Origin: an uncultured Aquimarina sp. | Lineage (GTDB): Bacteria; Bacteroidota; Bacteroidia; Flavobacteriales; Flavobacteriaceae | Direction: 5' to 3' | Assembly (NCBI GenBank): GCA_947498705.1 | Contig: CANMLW010000001.1 | Location: forward strand, 1,116,001 to 1,180,000 | Length of the DNA: 64,000 bases | Shown: in pieces, positions 8,606 to 19,998 of the stretch | How positions within the stretch are numbered: position 1 is the stretch's first letter | How the letters are laid out: the number at the start of each line of letters is the position of its first letter | Made by a program: the position numbers and the translations under genes | Notes under the pieces: model-generated | Seen by the model: the letters and a program-made list of their open reading frames with translations, nothing else | Told to the model about the DNA's origin: nothing | Databases searched by the model: none

Positions 8606-11600
8606 CTATCTGTGTAAAGTAAAGTGTCCAGTATATGTTTTGTTTTCTTCATCATTTAGGCTAATGAAGTACCAATAATCTCCCGATGGTAATCTTTTTC
8701 CTTTATGAAAACCTTTCCATCCATCATTTCTACGATCACCTTTGTACGAAGCCAGTAATCTTCCGTAACGATCAAATACTTTTACCTCGATATTCTGAAA
8801 ATAGAATGGGTCATTTATGTTTTCTGATATTTGATCGGGATACCATGTAGATCCACTGCTCGAATCATAATAATTAGGGATGATCAGATTTATAAAAGTA
8901 AGTCTACGGGTATAAGATATCTCACAACCGTTATTATCTACTACTCTAATTTTATAATCGCCTGTACTGCTAATTACGAACTTATTAGATTCTAATTCTC
9001 TCTCGTCACCACCATTTTCTAAATAGGTAATGAAATATTTATAAGTACTTGTTATATTTTCAGGTACTCCAGAGAAAACAATTTCATGTTCATTTACATT
9101 ACTGGCATTTCCTGTTATTCGAACTATAGGTGCAGTAAGTAAGGCATACTCTTCTACCACGATTGTACCTATGATGGTTTCACACCCGCTGCTACTTGTA
9201 ATAGATCCTTGATATTCACCAGGAGTTACTACAAAAGAACCGGTCATATTAAAATTGGACGCTGGTGTAGGTGTACCATTAATCCCTTCTAGCTCGTACA
9301 TAATATCACTATGAGTAGTACCATCATTCATTACAAAATCAATATGATATACTGGATCTTTAATCATTTGATTGGTCTCTACATCAAAAACAGGGCAATC
9401 TAATTGGGTAGTTAAAGACGCATCAATCGCAACACCAGGAGTAATATTCAAATTAACAGCCACTTCACAGTTTCTGGTGTTTTTAGAATCTCTAATAAAC
9501 AAACTCGTTACTCCACCAGGAAGGCTTTGAATCACCAGATTGGCTGGATCAGTCACTAATTGAAAGCTAGTTTCCTCTCCGGTAATACTCCAATAGTAGA
9601 TTGGATTTAAAGGATCTGGTCCCACATCTCCACCTGTAATTGATACAGTAGCAGTTCCATCAGCACTATTGGCGCACATCTCTGGAGTAGTAGCTACCAC
9701 AACAGGTATAATTTCTGAAGCTGGGGTAATCACAATATTAGTAAAGACTAACGAACATCTTCTATCATCTACAATTTCTACAATATACTCTCCTGCATCC
9801 AACTCATTAAAAGTATGTGTACCCAAAGTACCATCACTGTCATCTTCTATAAATTGATAAAGAGCATTACCATCTTTATCATATAAAGAGTATTGATAAT
9901 CTGGGGTTCCTCCACTAGCATTAATTGTGATGGTCCCATCAATATTTCCAAAACAACTAATATCTGTTTGGGCTGTGGTTGCTACAAATTCAATCGGTTG
10001 CTTTATCGTAAACAAAATGTTTTCTGGTCCACAATCCTGGCTGGTAACAGTATATGTATAATCTCCTGCATATAAATCACCAAAGAAACTAGTACTTTGG
10101 GCAGGTATAACCACATTTCTTCCTAAGTAATCGGTTCCTGTTAAAGAATACATATAATCTCCTAAACCACCGGTTACGAAGGCATCCACAGAAGCCAAAT
10201 TCTCTCCAAAACAAATAAGGTCTGTATTGTTTAAATCTAATGTAACAGCTAAGTTTTCAATTGGATTTACTGATACTGTATTTGAAACTTTTGAAATACA
10301 CCCATTACTATCTTTTGTATAAAATGAATAATCTCCTACAGAAAGATTGGCAAATAAATGTGGATTGCCTCCAGAAACAAAATTAGTTCCATCTTTACTA
10401 TATTCGTAAGGAGGAGTTCCTCCCGAAGCGGTTACTTCGATATCAGAGGTTGGATTTGCACAAGAAGGAGTTCTTATTACATTGGTCACAACTGTTACCT
10501 CTGGCAATGTAGTAATTCGAACAGTTTGAGAAACCTCACAGTTTAGATGGTCTGAAACCGTAACCGTATACTCTCCCTCAGACAAATTAGTAAAAGTATA
10601 TCTATCCGAAGTACTGCTAAACGACGTACTTAAAGATCCATCTGGATAGGTAAGCGTAAAGAAATAGGTTCCTAAACCTTGTCCTCCTGCTGCTACCACT
10701 TCTATCTCACCATCGGCACTATTTGCACAATCTAAAACGCTATCTGGAGCTGATGTAATAGTAATTGGCTGTGGAGATGTTATTGTTATGGTTTCAGTAA
10801 CTTCACAACCATTTTCATCCTGAACACGGACCTGATACGTAGTTCCTCCTGCAGAGTGCGTTAAATTTTCGAAAATTGACGTACTACTAAAAGTAGCGTA
10901 TGGTGCAATTGGCGTCCCGCTGGTATCTTCTAATCTATATAATTTTATTCCTGTACCTCCTATAGATGTAGCTTCAATAACTCCATCATTATTACCAGAA
11001 CAATATCCAGCTACTATGGTACTTACAGACAACTCTAAAACCGGTGGCGGAACAACAGTATACACATTTGAATCTGCAGTACATCCAGACAGTGGATCTG
11101 TTACAGTTATCTTTATATTACCAGAATCTTGATTCGAGATTACCAATGGATTTTGAGTCGTGGTATTTCCTGAACCATTTGTCATTGTACCTGCAGTAAG
11201 GTTATGCAAACTATAATTATATGCTCCTGTATGCCCTGTAACCGATATGGTTATAGAACCGTCTGAAGGTATCGTATTAAAACAACTTTTGGCACTAGCA
11301 GCATCAATAGAAACAGCAATAGTATCATAAACCGCTACTTCATAACTATCTGTATTGATAGAGCAACCTGTACCCTGATCGTAGATAGTAAAAATATAAT
11401 TTCCAATACCTGGTAATAAAAATGCTCCACTTGTTGTATTTGTTCCTGTAGAAGCAATATTATTTTGAGCTAGAACAGCATTATTAATTTCGCTAATATC
11501 AAATGGTCCTACTCCTCCTGTAATGGTGACAGTAATCGTTTCTGTATTTGTATTACAATCAATAGGCGAAACAGGATTAACCACTGGATTTTTTAACTCC

Positions 11601-14600
11601 TCTACATTGGGTATTGTAATTTTCGGAAGTATTGCAAACGTACAATTATTTGCATCTGAAACGGTAATATTATAATCCCCAGAATTGGTAGCGGTAATTA
11701 TATAATTGTTTCCTGTAACTGCCAGATTCGAATTAGATGCAGCTCCGGTATAAGATATGGTATATGGTGGGGTTCCGTCGAGTATATCTACTTCTATTGT
11801 GGGTAGTACCTCATCGTTTCCTGCATTACAACTATAGGCAGTAGAGATTGCTGTCGCAGTTAAAGCATCTGGTTCAGAAATAACAACCGGTTGTAAAACA
11901 TCCTGACATCCATGCATAGAAGTTACCACTACTCTATAATCGTTTTTGCCTAAGTTTTCGAAAAGAGGATTATCTATTTGATCAACTCCTACCTGAGTAT
12001 TAGTTGCTATATTCCATAATTGATATATAAAAGGTCCATCAAGATCAGAATTTGATTGTAACTCTACCAAAATAAAACCATCATTTCCAGAGTTACAGGA
12101 TACATTTCCTTTGTCAACAAATACTAACACAGGATCTGTATATACTCTGGCTACTGTCGCACTACTGCTACATCCAATTGCATTAACACCGATGTCTGTT
12201 ACTGTAACTGTATAATCTCCAGCAGGCACTCCATTAAAAATATGGTTACCATTTTGGGAAATATTTACAGCATTACTATCTATATCGGTACCCGAAAGCG
12301 TAAAGGTAAAATTAGCAGGATTTACAGAATAGTCAGATCCACCAGTAACGGTAACGGTAATAGTTTCAGTATTTGTACAGGTTGGTTCTGTATCAAAATC
12401 TGCAGTTACCTGTAAATCTTCATAAATATTTATCATTTCTGTGTCTGTACATCCTCTAGGGTCACGAACTGTAACGGTATACAGACCAGGGGCAGTAACC
12501 GAAAAACTATGACTTGCTCCGTCATTCACAAAACTGTTACCATCTATACTATAGGACAACTGTCCTGTTCCTGTTGCATTAACGGTAAAGGTATAACCTG
12601 TACCAAAATCACAATTGGTATAAGGTGTGATCGCACTTAACACAGGATCAGGAGTTGATGTTAAAACAACAGGAACCGTAGTACTTCCGCTACATCCATT
12701 AGCATCAGATACTCTTATCGTATATGATCCGGCAGGTAATGTATTAAAAATCCCATCAGAGTTCGAAGCTACATCAGAACTACCGTCATTTGCAGTAAAA
12801 GTATAAGGAGTAACTCCTCCTGTCGCAATCATAACAAGTTCTGGCAACTTAGAACAAAAACCTATTTTCTGGCTATCTTCTTTAAGCTGCAGGATTTCTG
12901 GCTCTGTGATTGTAAACTGCACAGCAGCATTACAAGGCGCAACTACTGCAAGATCTGTTTCACGAACTCTGATCAGGTACTCTCCTGGAGAAAAACTACT
13001 TATAGTACCCGTAGCAGCAGCACCAGAAAGCCCGGTTTGAGCATTTCCATTATTAAAAGTATAGGCACCTGCAATATTATTGTTTAAGTCTGTAATACTA
13101 TATAATTCATAAGTTAACTCATTACCGGTGTACCCCGTGATTTCATAAGAAATACTTGCATCACCTAAACCATTACAACTTACATGAGTTTCAGTTATTC
13201 CTATAGCAATAGAAGAAGGGCTAGGTTGTGGAGTTATGGTTCTAATATCGGTACATCCCGAATTAGTATCAATTATTTGATACGTAAATGGCGTATCAAA
13301 AGCTAAATTGGTAAACTGATGATTTCTTTCTTCAGCAGTTCCCGAAGACGCTGGCTGTGCATTTAAGGCACCATAGACACCATTAGGGTATTCTCTGATT
13401 TCGAAAGGCCCAACACCATCAAATACCTGAATCTCGACTGTTACACCTCCTGTACAGGTCGTAGTAGGAGCAGATTCTGTAACTGTAAATATTGGTGCAG
13501 TTATGATATTAAAATCAAAGGTAAATAGACATCCATTAGTATCAAGTATCTTCAGGATATAATCTCCGTATTCTAAATCATTGAATAATGCAGTACCTAC
13601 TGTTGTTTCTACAATAGGGTTTCCTGGAATTGCCACAACCGAATTATCTGGTCTTATCAAAGTATAGGTATATGTACCTGTACCTCCAGTTACGCCTGTT
13701 ACCTCAATAGATCCGTTTGTAGTACCGGTAACGATATCACATGTTATATTGGTCACGGTAGACCCTCCCAATGTTATCGGGTTTGGATCTGAAAGACTGT
13801 AGGATAATGGGACTACAATTTCACAACTATTAGCATCTCTAACAGTATACGTGTAAGTACCTGCCGTTAACCCTCCATATACTGTTTGGTTACTATATCC
13901 TAAACTATTAAAATTAATCTCATACGGTGGTATTCCTATAGTAGGATCTACAGTAATTGTAATACTTCCATCAGATGCTCCAATGCAAGAAGGGCTTTTT
14001 CCTGTAGCATTTGCTGTTGGTGGTAATGATGGTGCTACAACAACACTATTTGTAATCGTCTCACAACCATTTGTATCGATAGCCTTAAAAATATAGGTTC
14101 CTGCTGTTCCCGTAGTATATGAAGAAGTAGCAATTGTAGTATAGATACCTCCTCCATCAGTACTCACCTCATAGTTTATAGGTGTTGTACCTCCGTTACT
14201 ATCAATCGTAATAATTGCATTTGGACTGGCAGAACAGTCTAACTCTTTGGTAAGACTTGCACTGGCAGTAATCTGAGCAGCAATCTCCTGATTTAATGTT
14301 ATTTCACATCCATTAGCATCGCGAATTACAATGTTGTAGGTATCAGGAATCAAACTACCAATCGATACCGATGTTCCTGTAATACTAGTAATGGCACCGT
14401 TATTTAGGGTGTATGTATAAGGAGCAGTTCCACTAGTAATGTTTATATCTAATCTAGCTCTATTTACTCTATCAAAACATAAATCAGATCCAGCTATATC
14501 TATTGTTGCTGCCACTGTAGGTGGGTTGATTATAGTTGCAGTATCATTTGTAGTACAACCTTTTTTATCGGTTACAACAACTGTATAGGTATCTGCACCA

Positions 14601-17600
14601 CTTGTTGTAAATACATTACTAGACTGAGGTCCTGCAACAGAAACATTTGCGCTGTTAAACAATTCGTACATCGTTCCTCCATTACCTCCTATAGTAGTAA
14701 TATTAATAATGCCATTCTGAATACAAGTTAACGGGGTAACAGCAACATTTGTAATGGTAAGCAAATCTAATTCATTGATAACCACGGTATCACTTACTTC
14801 GCAATTTGTTGTATTATCCTCTACATCTATAGTATAAGTGCCTGCACCAAGCCCATTTATAGTAAAGGATTTGGTCGTCAAGGGACCTCCTGTTTGTGTT
14901 CCGGTAATGGTTCCTCCTGTGATTTCATAACTATAGTTTGTTGACGTAAGATCAATACCTGATATATTTATGGTAAAAGAACCATCTGTATCAGACTTAC
15001 AGGTCGGTTGGACTATTGCCGAAGGCACCATAGAAATTTGATCAGCATCATCTATAATTAGGTTTTCGGTATATACACAATCGTCCTCTGTAGTTCTGGC
15101 TTCAATAGTATATGTATGTCCAACAGACAAACCATTAAATATATTCGATACTTGCCAGGGTCTCTCTTTTCCGGCAGGCGCTGTAATCTGATATTCTATG
15201 GTTGCTGGAGCATTACTAATTGTAGGAGTAATGGTCACATCAGATTCTAATGATGGACATTGAGGTTGAGACAGACTAAAATCTAAGTCTATTACCTTTT
15301 TGAGTGGTACTACCGTTAACTGTCCTAAATTTACCGGACAAATATCGGTATCGGTATCTCTAATATAGACGGTGTACACTCCATCGGTTAATCCTGTAAA
15401 GACTCCCGTAGTATTGGTAAAATCACTACCATCTATACTATACTCATAAGAACCATTACCAAACTGAGGATTAGTAACGCTTATGGTAGCTAAAGTTCCA
15501 CACGTATATTCTTGTGTAATATCAATATCGGCTGTGATTTGATCCGTTTTATTTACTGTAGTACTTTTTGAAATTTGACAACTAAAACGGTCAAATATGA
15601 TTACCGAATGATTTCCTGCAGCCACATTGAGAAAAGTATGATTTGGAGTACTGGTGGGCCCAATAAATAGTGTATTATCCAACACATAGATAAATGGACC
15701 TTCTCCAGAAGTTACCTCTACATAAGCTGTACCGGTTTCTCCTACACACAAAGGAGCATTACCGGTAAAATTGGCTTGTAACTCTTCATAATCGGTAACA
15801 GTCACCGATCCTGCAGCTATAATACAACCTGTAGTAGTGTCTCTTACATAAATTGGATACACCCCATCAGAGGTAAACCTAACTTCATTCATAGTTCCCG
15901 GTTGGATTGCCAACAGCGGGGTCATAGTATCACTGGTACTATACTCAAAAGGACCAGTACCTCCCTCTACATTTATTGCTACAATTGCAATAAACTCATC
16001 TGGATCATATTGACTTGCCAAAGGATCTGGTTGATAGTATGTATTACAGCTAAGGTCTCTTTTTAACGATGCTGTTGCTTCAAATTTAGAAGGAGGATCT
16101 ACCACCACATTTTGATTATCAATACAATCTCCATCAAAAGAAAGCACTTCTACATGATACGTATCTGGATTTAACCCATTAAAAATATGATTGGTCGTTG
16201 TTGTTGGGCCTACAGAAGTACTAAAACTATTGGTTGTACTACTAATGTTATAGGTATAATTGGACTCTCCTTCGGTTACTTGGATTAAAACACTTCCTGT
16301 ATCGTCTGGACAACCTGGGGATGTAGGAGTAATACTAACAACTGATTCAGAAATTTCCATAAACTCGGTTGCTTCGAACACACAACCTTTTATTACACCA
16401 CTATTCTGACGTACATAAACAGTATAGGTTCCTTCTTCTGTTAAACCAGAAAATTCTGGTGATGATTGATATCCTATTACGGTATTGGTTACTGGGGTAA
16501 CTAACTGATATTCGTATTGACTTGATGAGTTTTGTACATGTAACGTACCTGGTACACCACAAACGATATCTTTAATCGCGACAAGATTAGGTTCAAAATT
16601 ACTTTGATATACGTTGAAGTAAAAATTAATTTCACAACTACCATCAAACTCTACTCTTATCCTGTATTCTCCTGCCTGTGTAACGGTATAATCTCTTGCC
16701 GTACTCACTTGTACCCAACTAGGTTCACAAGTAACATCAAAAGTTGGACAGTTAACATCTCTAACTACCGATGGACATGCAGTAGGATCCAATCGTTCCC
16801 AAACAAGATTTTTAACATCTACAAAACCAGAGTCTAAATATTGTGTTTCAGAACTTCCACATAATAGTATCTCTGGCAAACTACTACCGTTTACCGGGCA
16901 AGTACGTATATTACCATTTACCAAAGGGTCATTAGCTATAGCAATTATTGGATTAACAACACTACTATAAGAAGTCACATTCCATGTTTCAACTCCGCCA
17001 GAACAATTTGCTGTTCCTCCTTTGGTAACTCTATATAACCCTTTAGAGTTTATGGTTAATATTTGCGAGTTTCCGACAACACTACCTGTATCCAAATCCA
17101 CCCATTGGTAACTTGAAAACCCAGCACCTGCTACCAGATCCATAAAACTGGCACATAGAGTTGCCTCAAAATTTATATTACAACTAGACATATCAATGAT
17201 TACAGTCGACGCGCCAACCTCATCAAATGAACACGCATCTTGACCTAATACGCTAGGCTCATCTACAATATTGATTCCAGAAGTTGCCCCGGTATAAGTA
17301 ACCAAAGCTGTATTAACAATTTTATCATCACAAGCATTACGTAAGTTTAAACAACTGGATTCTACATCAACTAAAAAACGTACAGTTAATGCGCTATCAA
17401 ATTGTTGGACATACGAATTATCAATAGTAATATTAACTTCTCTGTTCCCCGTATTGTACGTAACATTTACTCCAGGGTCTGCAATTACACTCCCGGTTTG
17501 AAAACTAATATTGGAAGCAAGTACATCTTTAATACTTGCATTAGTGATATCCTCTTTTCCTTGATTTTCTATTACTAATTCGAAATAAATCTCATCACCC

Positions 17601-18727
17601 GGATCTACAGATCCTCCTGTGATATCTACTCCGTTTCTGTCTAAAACTCTTTTTATTACTTTTAGTACAGGATCATTGAGCACTACCGGATCTGTATAGG
17701 GAGCTCCATTAACCAACCCATTACCATCTACTGTCGCAGGGTCTACACCATATACTCCTGTATCATTACCATCGGCATCAGGGTCATTATACGCTTCATC
17801 GGCATCACTACATCCATCTTCATCACTATCTAAATTCAAAAAATCAAAAGAATTGTTGTTGTTGGTATCGATGGGTGTTATACCATCTCCTGCAGAGGTA
17901 GGAATTCCGTAAAACCCATCTACAGCTCCATCTGCTATACCATCATCATTGGCATCATCTCCTCCAGCTTCAACTACATCATAGATACCATCGTTATCAC
18001 TATCTAAATCTCTATCATTAGGAATGCCATCATTATCAAAATCATTACAAGGCGCTCCATTAACCACAAAAATTCTTATGTCATCAATTAGATTTCCTAC
18101 AGATCCTCCTGGCGATACCGTTTCTAATGCAAATACTGTAGATGTTTGACCTGCAGGAACGGTATATAACCCCACATATCTTTTCCATGCGCTCGTACCT
18201 GTACTCATTACCTCTTGTACACTGGCGGCGGCCAAACTTCCTCCTATTTTTACAGCAGCTTCTTCTACTCGAGCTCTTCCCTTATGACTCACAGACCATA
18301 GAATTTCATCTCCTGGATTTACATTGATATATTGGTATATTGAAGAAGGAGCTGTCGAATTTAACTCTACTTTTATATTACCCTGGGGAGCTGTTACTCC
18401 TAAGAAATTTTGTCCCCAAAGCTCTAATCTTTTATTTGATAAAGAACTAAACCATCCTGGCACTCGATAATCGGGTATGAGGCCCCATCTGTTAGGACCA
18501 ATTAGATTGTTTGCTTCAAAACTACCGTTTACTACTACCTCCAGATACCCACACTCTACTGCATCAAGTATCCCATCGTTATCATCATCAAGGTCATACA
18601 AGTCGCATATGTTATCATTATCATGATCTGCGATTCCGATATTATTTTTGGTAACACAAACATTTGTGGTTTGGGAATACACAGTTGTAAAAAAACTGAG
18701 CAAACAAAGTATAAAAATAATTCTCAT
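8606..18727 (-). CDS. Giant SprB-like surface adhesin with T9SS type B sorting domain
   Basis: I place the start at the ATG at 18727 because MRIIFILCLLSFFTTVYSQ is then a normal signal peptide; an ATG at 18772 would add 15 unlikely residues. The product is ~3373 residues. In order: a short DxDNDG calcium-binding segment; a ~160-residue NGSFE...VPGW...ELWG domain resembling carbohydrate-binding or DUF642-like modules; a second Asp-rich TSP3-like region; a DUF11-like repeat (VIENQGKEDITNASIKDVL); then ~2800 residues of Cys-containing Ig-like/SprB repeats of about 85 residues, each with motifs like YTYTV.D.NGCE. The last ~90 residues (IPNYYDSSSG... VKVFDRYGRLL...GDYWYFI) are the CHU_C/gliding-motility-associated type B signal. 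It should be secreted by the T9SS and held on the surface, functioning in adhesion or gliding. The neighbouring PorP/SprF gene is its likely partner. Confidence 0.93.
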   Translation of the reverse strand: MRIIFILCLLSFFTTVYSQTTNVCVTKNNIGIADHDNDNICDLYDLDDDNDGILDAVECGYLEVVVNGSFEANNLIGPNRWGLIPDYRVPGWFSSLSNKRLELWGQNFLGVTAPQGNIKVELNSTAPSSIYQYINVNPGDEILWSVSHKGRARVEEAAVKIGGSLAAASVQEVMSTGTSAWKRYVGLYTVPAGQTSTVFALETVSPGGSVGNLIDDIRIFVVNGAPCNDFDNDGIPNDRDLDSDNDGIYDVVEAGGDDANDDGIADGAVDGFYGIPTSAGDGITPIDTNNNNSFDFLNLDSDEDGCSDADEAYNDPDADGNDTGVYGVDPATVDGNGLVNGAPYTDPVVLNDPVLKVIKRVLDRNGVDITGGSVDPGDEIYFELVIENQGKEDITNASIKDVLASNISFQTGSVIADPGVNVTYNTGNREVNITIDNSYVQQFDSALTVRFLVDVESSCLNLRNACDDKIVNTALVTYTGATSGINIVDEPSVLGQDACSFDEVGASTVIIDMSSCNINFEATLCASFMDLVAGAGFSSYQWVDLDTGSVVGNSQILTINSKGLYRVTKGGTANCSGGVETWNVTSYSSVVNPIIAIANDPLVNGNIRTCPVNGSSLPEILLCGSSETQYLDSGFVDVKNLVWERLDPTACPSVVRDVNCPTFDVTCEPSWVQVSTARDYTVTQAGEYRIRVEFDGSCEINFYFNVYQSNFEPNLVAIKDIVCGVPGTLHVQNSSSQYEYQLVTPVTNTVIGYQSSPEFSGLTEEGTYTVYVRQNSGVIKGCVFEATEFMEISESVVSITPTSPGCPDDTGSVLIQVTEGESNYTYNISSTTNSFSTSVGPTTTTNHIFNGLNPDTYHVEVLSFDGDCIDNQNVVVDPPSKFEATASLKRDLSCNTYYQPDPLASQYDPDEFIAIVAINVEGGTGPFEYSTSDTMTPLLAIQPGTMNEVRFTSDGVYPIYVRDTTTGCIIAAGSVTVTDYEELQANFTGNAPLCVGETGTAYVEVTSGEGPFIYVLDNTLFIGPTSTPNHTFLNVAAGNHSVIIFDRFSCQISKSTTVNKTDQITADIDITQEYTCGTLATISVTNPQFGNGSYEYSIDGSDFTNTTGVFTGLTDGVYTVYIRDTDTDICPVNLGQLTVVPLKKVIDLDFSLSQPQCPSLESDVTITPTISNAPATIEYQITAPAGKERPWQVSNIFNGLSVGHTYTIEARTTEDDCVYTENLIIDDADQISMVPSAIVQPTCKSDTDGSFTINISGIDLTSTNYSYEITGGTITGTQTGGPLTTKSFTINGLGAGTYTIDVEDNTTNCEVSDTVVINELDLLTITNVAVTPLTCIQNGIINITTIGGNGGTMYELFNSANVSVAGPQSSNVFTTSGADTYTVVVTDKKGCTTNDTATIINPPTVAATIDIAGSDLCFDRVNRARLDINITSGTAPYTYTLNNGAITSITGTSVSIGSLIPDTYNIVIRDANGCEITLNQEIAAQITASASLTKELDCSASPNAIITIDSNGGTTPINYEVSTDGGGIYTTIATSSYTTGTAGTYIFKAIDTNGCETITNSVVVAPSLPPTANATGKSPSCIGASDGSITITVDPTIGIPPYEINFNSLGYSNQTVYGGLTAGTYTYTVRDANSCEIVVPLSYSLSDPNPITLGGSTVTNITCDIVTGTTNGSIEVTGVTGGTGTYTYTLIRPDNSVVAIPGNPIVETTVGTALFNDLEYGDYILKILDTNGCLFTFDFNIITAPIFTVTESAPTTTCTGGVTVEIQVFDGVGPFEIREYPNGVYGALNAQPASSGTAEERNHQFTNLAFDTPFTYQIIDTNSGCTDIRTITPQPSPSSIAIGITETHVSCNGLGDASISYEITGYTGNELTYELYSITDLNNNIAGAYTFNNGNAQTGLSGAAATGTISSFSPGEYLIRVRETDLAVVAPCNAAVQFTITEPEILQLKEDSQKIGFCSKLPELVMIATGGVTPYTFTANDGSSDVASNSDGIFNTLPAGSYTIRVSDANGCSGSTTVPVVLTSTPDPVLSAITPYTNCDFGTGYTFTVNATGTGQLSYSIDGNSFVNDGASHSFSVTAPGLYTVTVRDPRGCTDTEMINIYEDLQVTADFDTEPTCTNTETITVTVTGGSDYSVNPANFTFTLSGTDIDSNAVNISQNGNHIFNGVPAGDYTVTVTDIGVNAIGCSSSATVARVYTDPVLVFVDKGNVSCNSGNDGFILVELQSNSDLDGPFIYQLWNIATNTQVGVDQIDNPLFENLGKNDYRVVVTSMHGCQDVLQPVVISEPDALTATAISTAYSCNAGNDEVLPTIEVDILDGTPPYTISYTGAASNSNLAVTGNNYIITATNSGDYNITVSDANNCTFAILPKITIPNVEELKNPVVNPVSPIDCNTNTETITVTITGGVGPFDISEINNAVLAQNNIASTGTNTTSGAFLLPGIGNYIFTIYDQGTGCSINTDSYEVAVYDTIAVSIDAASAKSCFNTIPSDGSITISVTGHTGAYNYSLHNLTAGTMTNGSGNTTTQNPLVISNQDSGNIKITVTDPLSGCTADSNVYTVVPPPVLELSVSTIVAGYCSGNNDGVIEATSIGGTGIKLYRLEDTSGTPIAPYATFSSTSIFENLTHSAGGTTYQVRVQDENGCEVTETITITSPQPITITSAPDSVLDCANSADGEIEVVAAGGQGLGTYFFTLTYPDGSLSTSFSSTSDRYTFTNLSEGEYTVTVSDHLNCEVSQTVRITTLPEVTVVTNVIRTPSCANPTSDIEVTASGGTPPYEYSKDGTNFVSGGNPHLFANLSVGDYSFYTKDSNGCISKVSNTVSVNPIENLAVTLDLNNTDLICFGENLASVDAFVTGGLGDYMYSLTGTDYLGRNVVIPAQSTSFFGDLYAGDYTYTVTSQDCGPENILFTIKQPIEFVATTAQTDISCFGNIDGTITINASGGTPDYQYSLYDKDGNALYQFIEDDSDGTLGTHTFNELDAGEYIVEIVDDRRCSLVFTNIVITPASEIIPVVVATTPEMCANSADGTATVSITGGDVGPDPLNPIYYWSITGEETSFQLVTDPANLVIQSLPGGVTSLFIRDSKNTRNCEVAVNLNITPGVAIDASLTTQLDCPVFDVETNQMIKDPVYHIDFVMNDGTTHSDIMYELEGINGTPTPASNFNMTGSFVVTPGEYQGSITSSSGCETIIGTIVVEEYALLTAPIVRITGNASNVNEHEIVFSGVPENITSTYKYFITYLENGGDERELESNKFVISSTGDYKIRVVDNNGCEISYTRRLTFINLIIPNYYDSSSGSTWYPDQISENINDPFYFQNIEVKVFDRYGRLLASYKGDRRNDGWKGFHKGKRLPSGDYWYFISLNDEENKTYTGHFTLHR

Positions 18728-19370
18728 AGAATATCTACTCTTTGAGAAATTGAGGGGAAGAACTGAGATCATGGTTAGGGGCTTTTATGATTTAGTTAGT
18801 TTTGGTATTGGTTTACAACACAGAAATAATATCTATTTTTTGTGTTTGGATTAGAAAAAATTGAATTGATTTTTAAAGCAGTTAAGAATTCTGAAAGCTT
18901 CAATTTTTGCAATAGTTGTCTACACCCAAGCATCTTGTTGGGTGACCAAACTATTATTTTATTATGTAGTTAGTGGAAAGTAGTTATTTTACCATACGCT
19001 ATTGTTTATCATTATTATTCTTACAAATTAAATGTAGGCAAATATTTTATCAATTCCTTGATGAAACGCTTTTTATCGATGAAATACGCACTTTATCTAT
19101 TTTTAACAAGTACATTATGTTAATCCTCTTAACACATAAAGCAAAAAATTCCCTTCATAAATATCTTTTAGATGTATTAATAAGATAAAATTACTTGTTG
19201 CCATCAACCTAACCTCATCGAGATTAATTGGATTATCGTTTGTTTTAGGATAAAAAACATTTCTTCATGAAAATACTTGGCTACCTTTTTTCGTTACTCA
19301 TAAAATCCATTATATTTACCCAAACATATCACACATTTTTTATAAAACACCCCAAAAAACTCAACTGACT
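18728..19370. other. Intergenic region between the adhesin and deoxynucleoside kinase genes
   Basis: This 643-bp AT-rich stretch separates divergent genes and should hold the promoters of both. I find no exact TAnnTTTG box on either strand near the starts; TATATTTA at 19311-19318 is one base off and lies 52 bp before the kinase ATG. A 7-bp inverted repeat CACCCAA/TTGGGTG with an 8-nt loop occupies 18923-18944 and has no T-run. A 71-codon open frame at 18973-19188 shows no homology features or ribosome site and is not called. Confidence 0.5.
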
Positions 19371-19985
19371 ATGCATATCGCTATAGCTGGAAATATCGGA
19401 GCAGGAAAAACTTCACTAACTAGATTACTTGCAAAACATTATAAATGGGAAGCTCATTTTGAAGATGTACTAGAGAATCCATACTTAGAAGACTTCTATA
19501 ATAAAATGGAACGCTGGTCATTTAATCTTCAGATTTATTTTCTAAATAGTCGTTTCAGGCAAATACTAGAAATCAGAGAGGGAGGAAAAGACATTGTTCA
19601 AGACAGAACCATTTATGAAGATGCTTATATCTTTGCTCCTAACCTACACGCAATGGGATTAATGACCAATCGAGATTTTGAAAATTACAGATCTCTTTTT
19701 GACCTTATGGAAAATGTTGTTGAAGGGCCTGATTTATTGATCTATCTTAGAAGTAGTATTCCAAATCTAGTGAATCAAATTCATAAACGAGGTCGAGAGT
19801 ATGAAAATACTATTAGTATTGATTACTTAAGTAGACTTAATGAACGATATGAAGCCTGGGCACATAATTATGACAAAGGGAACCTCTTGATTGTAGATGT
19901 TGATACACTTAACTTTGTTGACAATCCTGAAGATTTGGGTAACATTATCAATCGTATTGATGCCGAGTTAAACGGTTTATTCTAA
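19371..19985 (+). CDS. Deoxynucleoside kinase (deoxyadenosine/deoxyguanosine kinase-like)
   Basis: The 204-residue protein begins with a P-loop, IAGNIGAGKTSLTRLLA, and carries the family motifs WSFNLQIYFLNSRF and the catalytic-site DRTIYEDAYIF, plus a late RGREYE lid segment. These match the dNK/dGK/dCK family, which phosphorylates deoxynucleosides with ATP in the salvage pathway. Length is normal for the bacterial forms (~200-220). The exact base preference cannot be read from sequence. A DUF2461 gene starts 13 bp downstream and is likely co-transcribed. A nucleoside transporter and thymidylate synthase are also in this window but far away. Confidence 0.93.
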   Translation: MHIAIAGNIGAGKTSLTRLLAKHYKWEAHFEDVLENPYLEDFYNKMERWSFNLQIYFLNSRFRQILEIREGGKDIVQDRTIYEDAYIFAPNLHAMGLMTNRDFENYRSLFDLMENVVEGPDLLIYLRSSIPNLVNQIHKRGREYENTISIDYLSRLNERYEAWAHNYDKGNLLIVDVDTLNFVDNPEDLGNIINRIDAELNGLF

Positions 19986-19998
19986 ACGATTGTATTGT

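Noticed and set aside
8606..18727. Tandem DNA repeats or CRISPR-like structure within the adhesin gene
   Set aside because: Repeats are at protein level and strongly diverged; no identical DNA units or spacers are seen.
18728..18772. Upstream ATG giving 15 extra residues on the giant adhesin
   Set aside because: The internal ATG at 18727 gives a normal signal peptide, while the extension would bury it.
18923..18944. CACCCAA/TTGGGTG hairpin as a terminator
   Set aside because: No T-run on either side and it is in a divergent, promoter-bearing region; only noted as an inverted repeat.
18973..19188. 71-codon open frame in the adhesin/kinase intergenic region
   Set aside because: AT-rich, no signal, domain or ribosome site, and codon use looks random; kept as intergenic.
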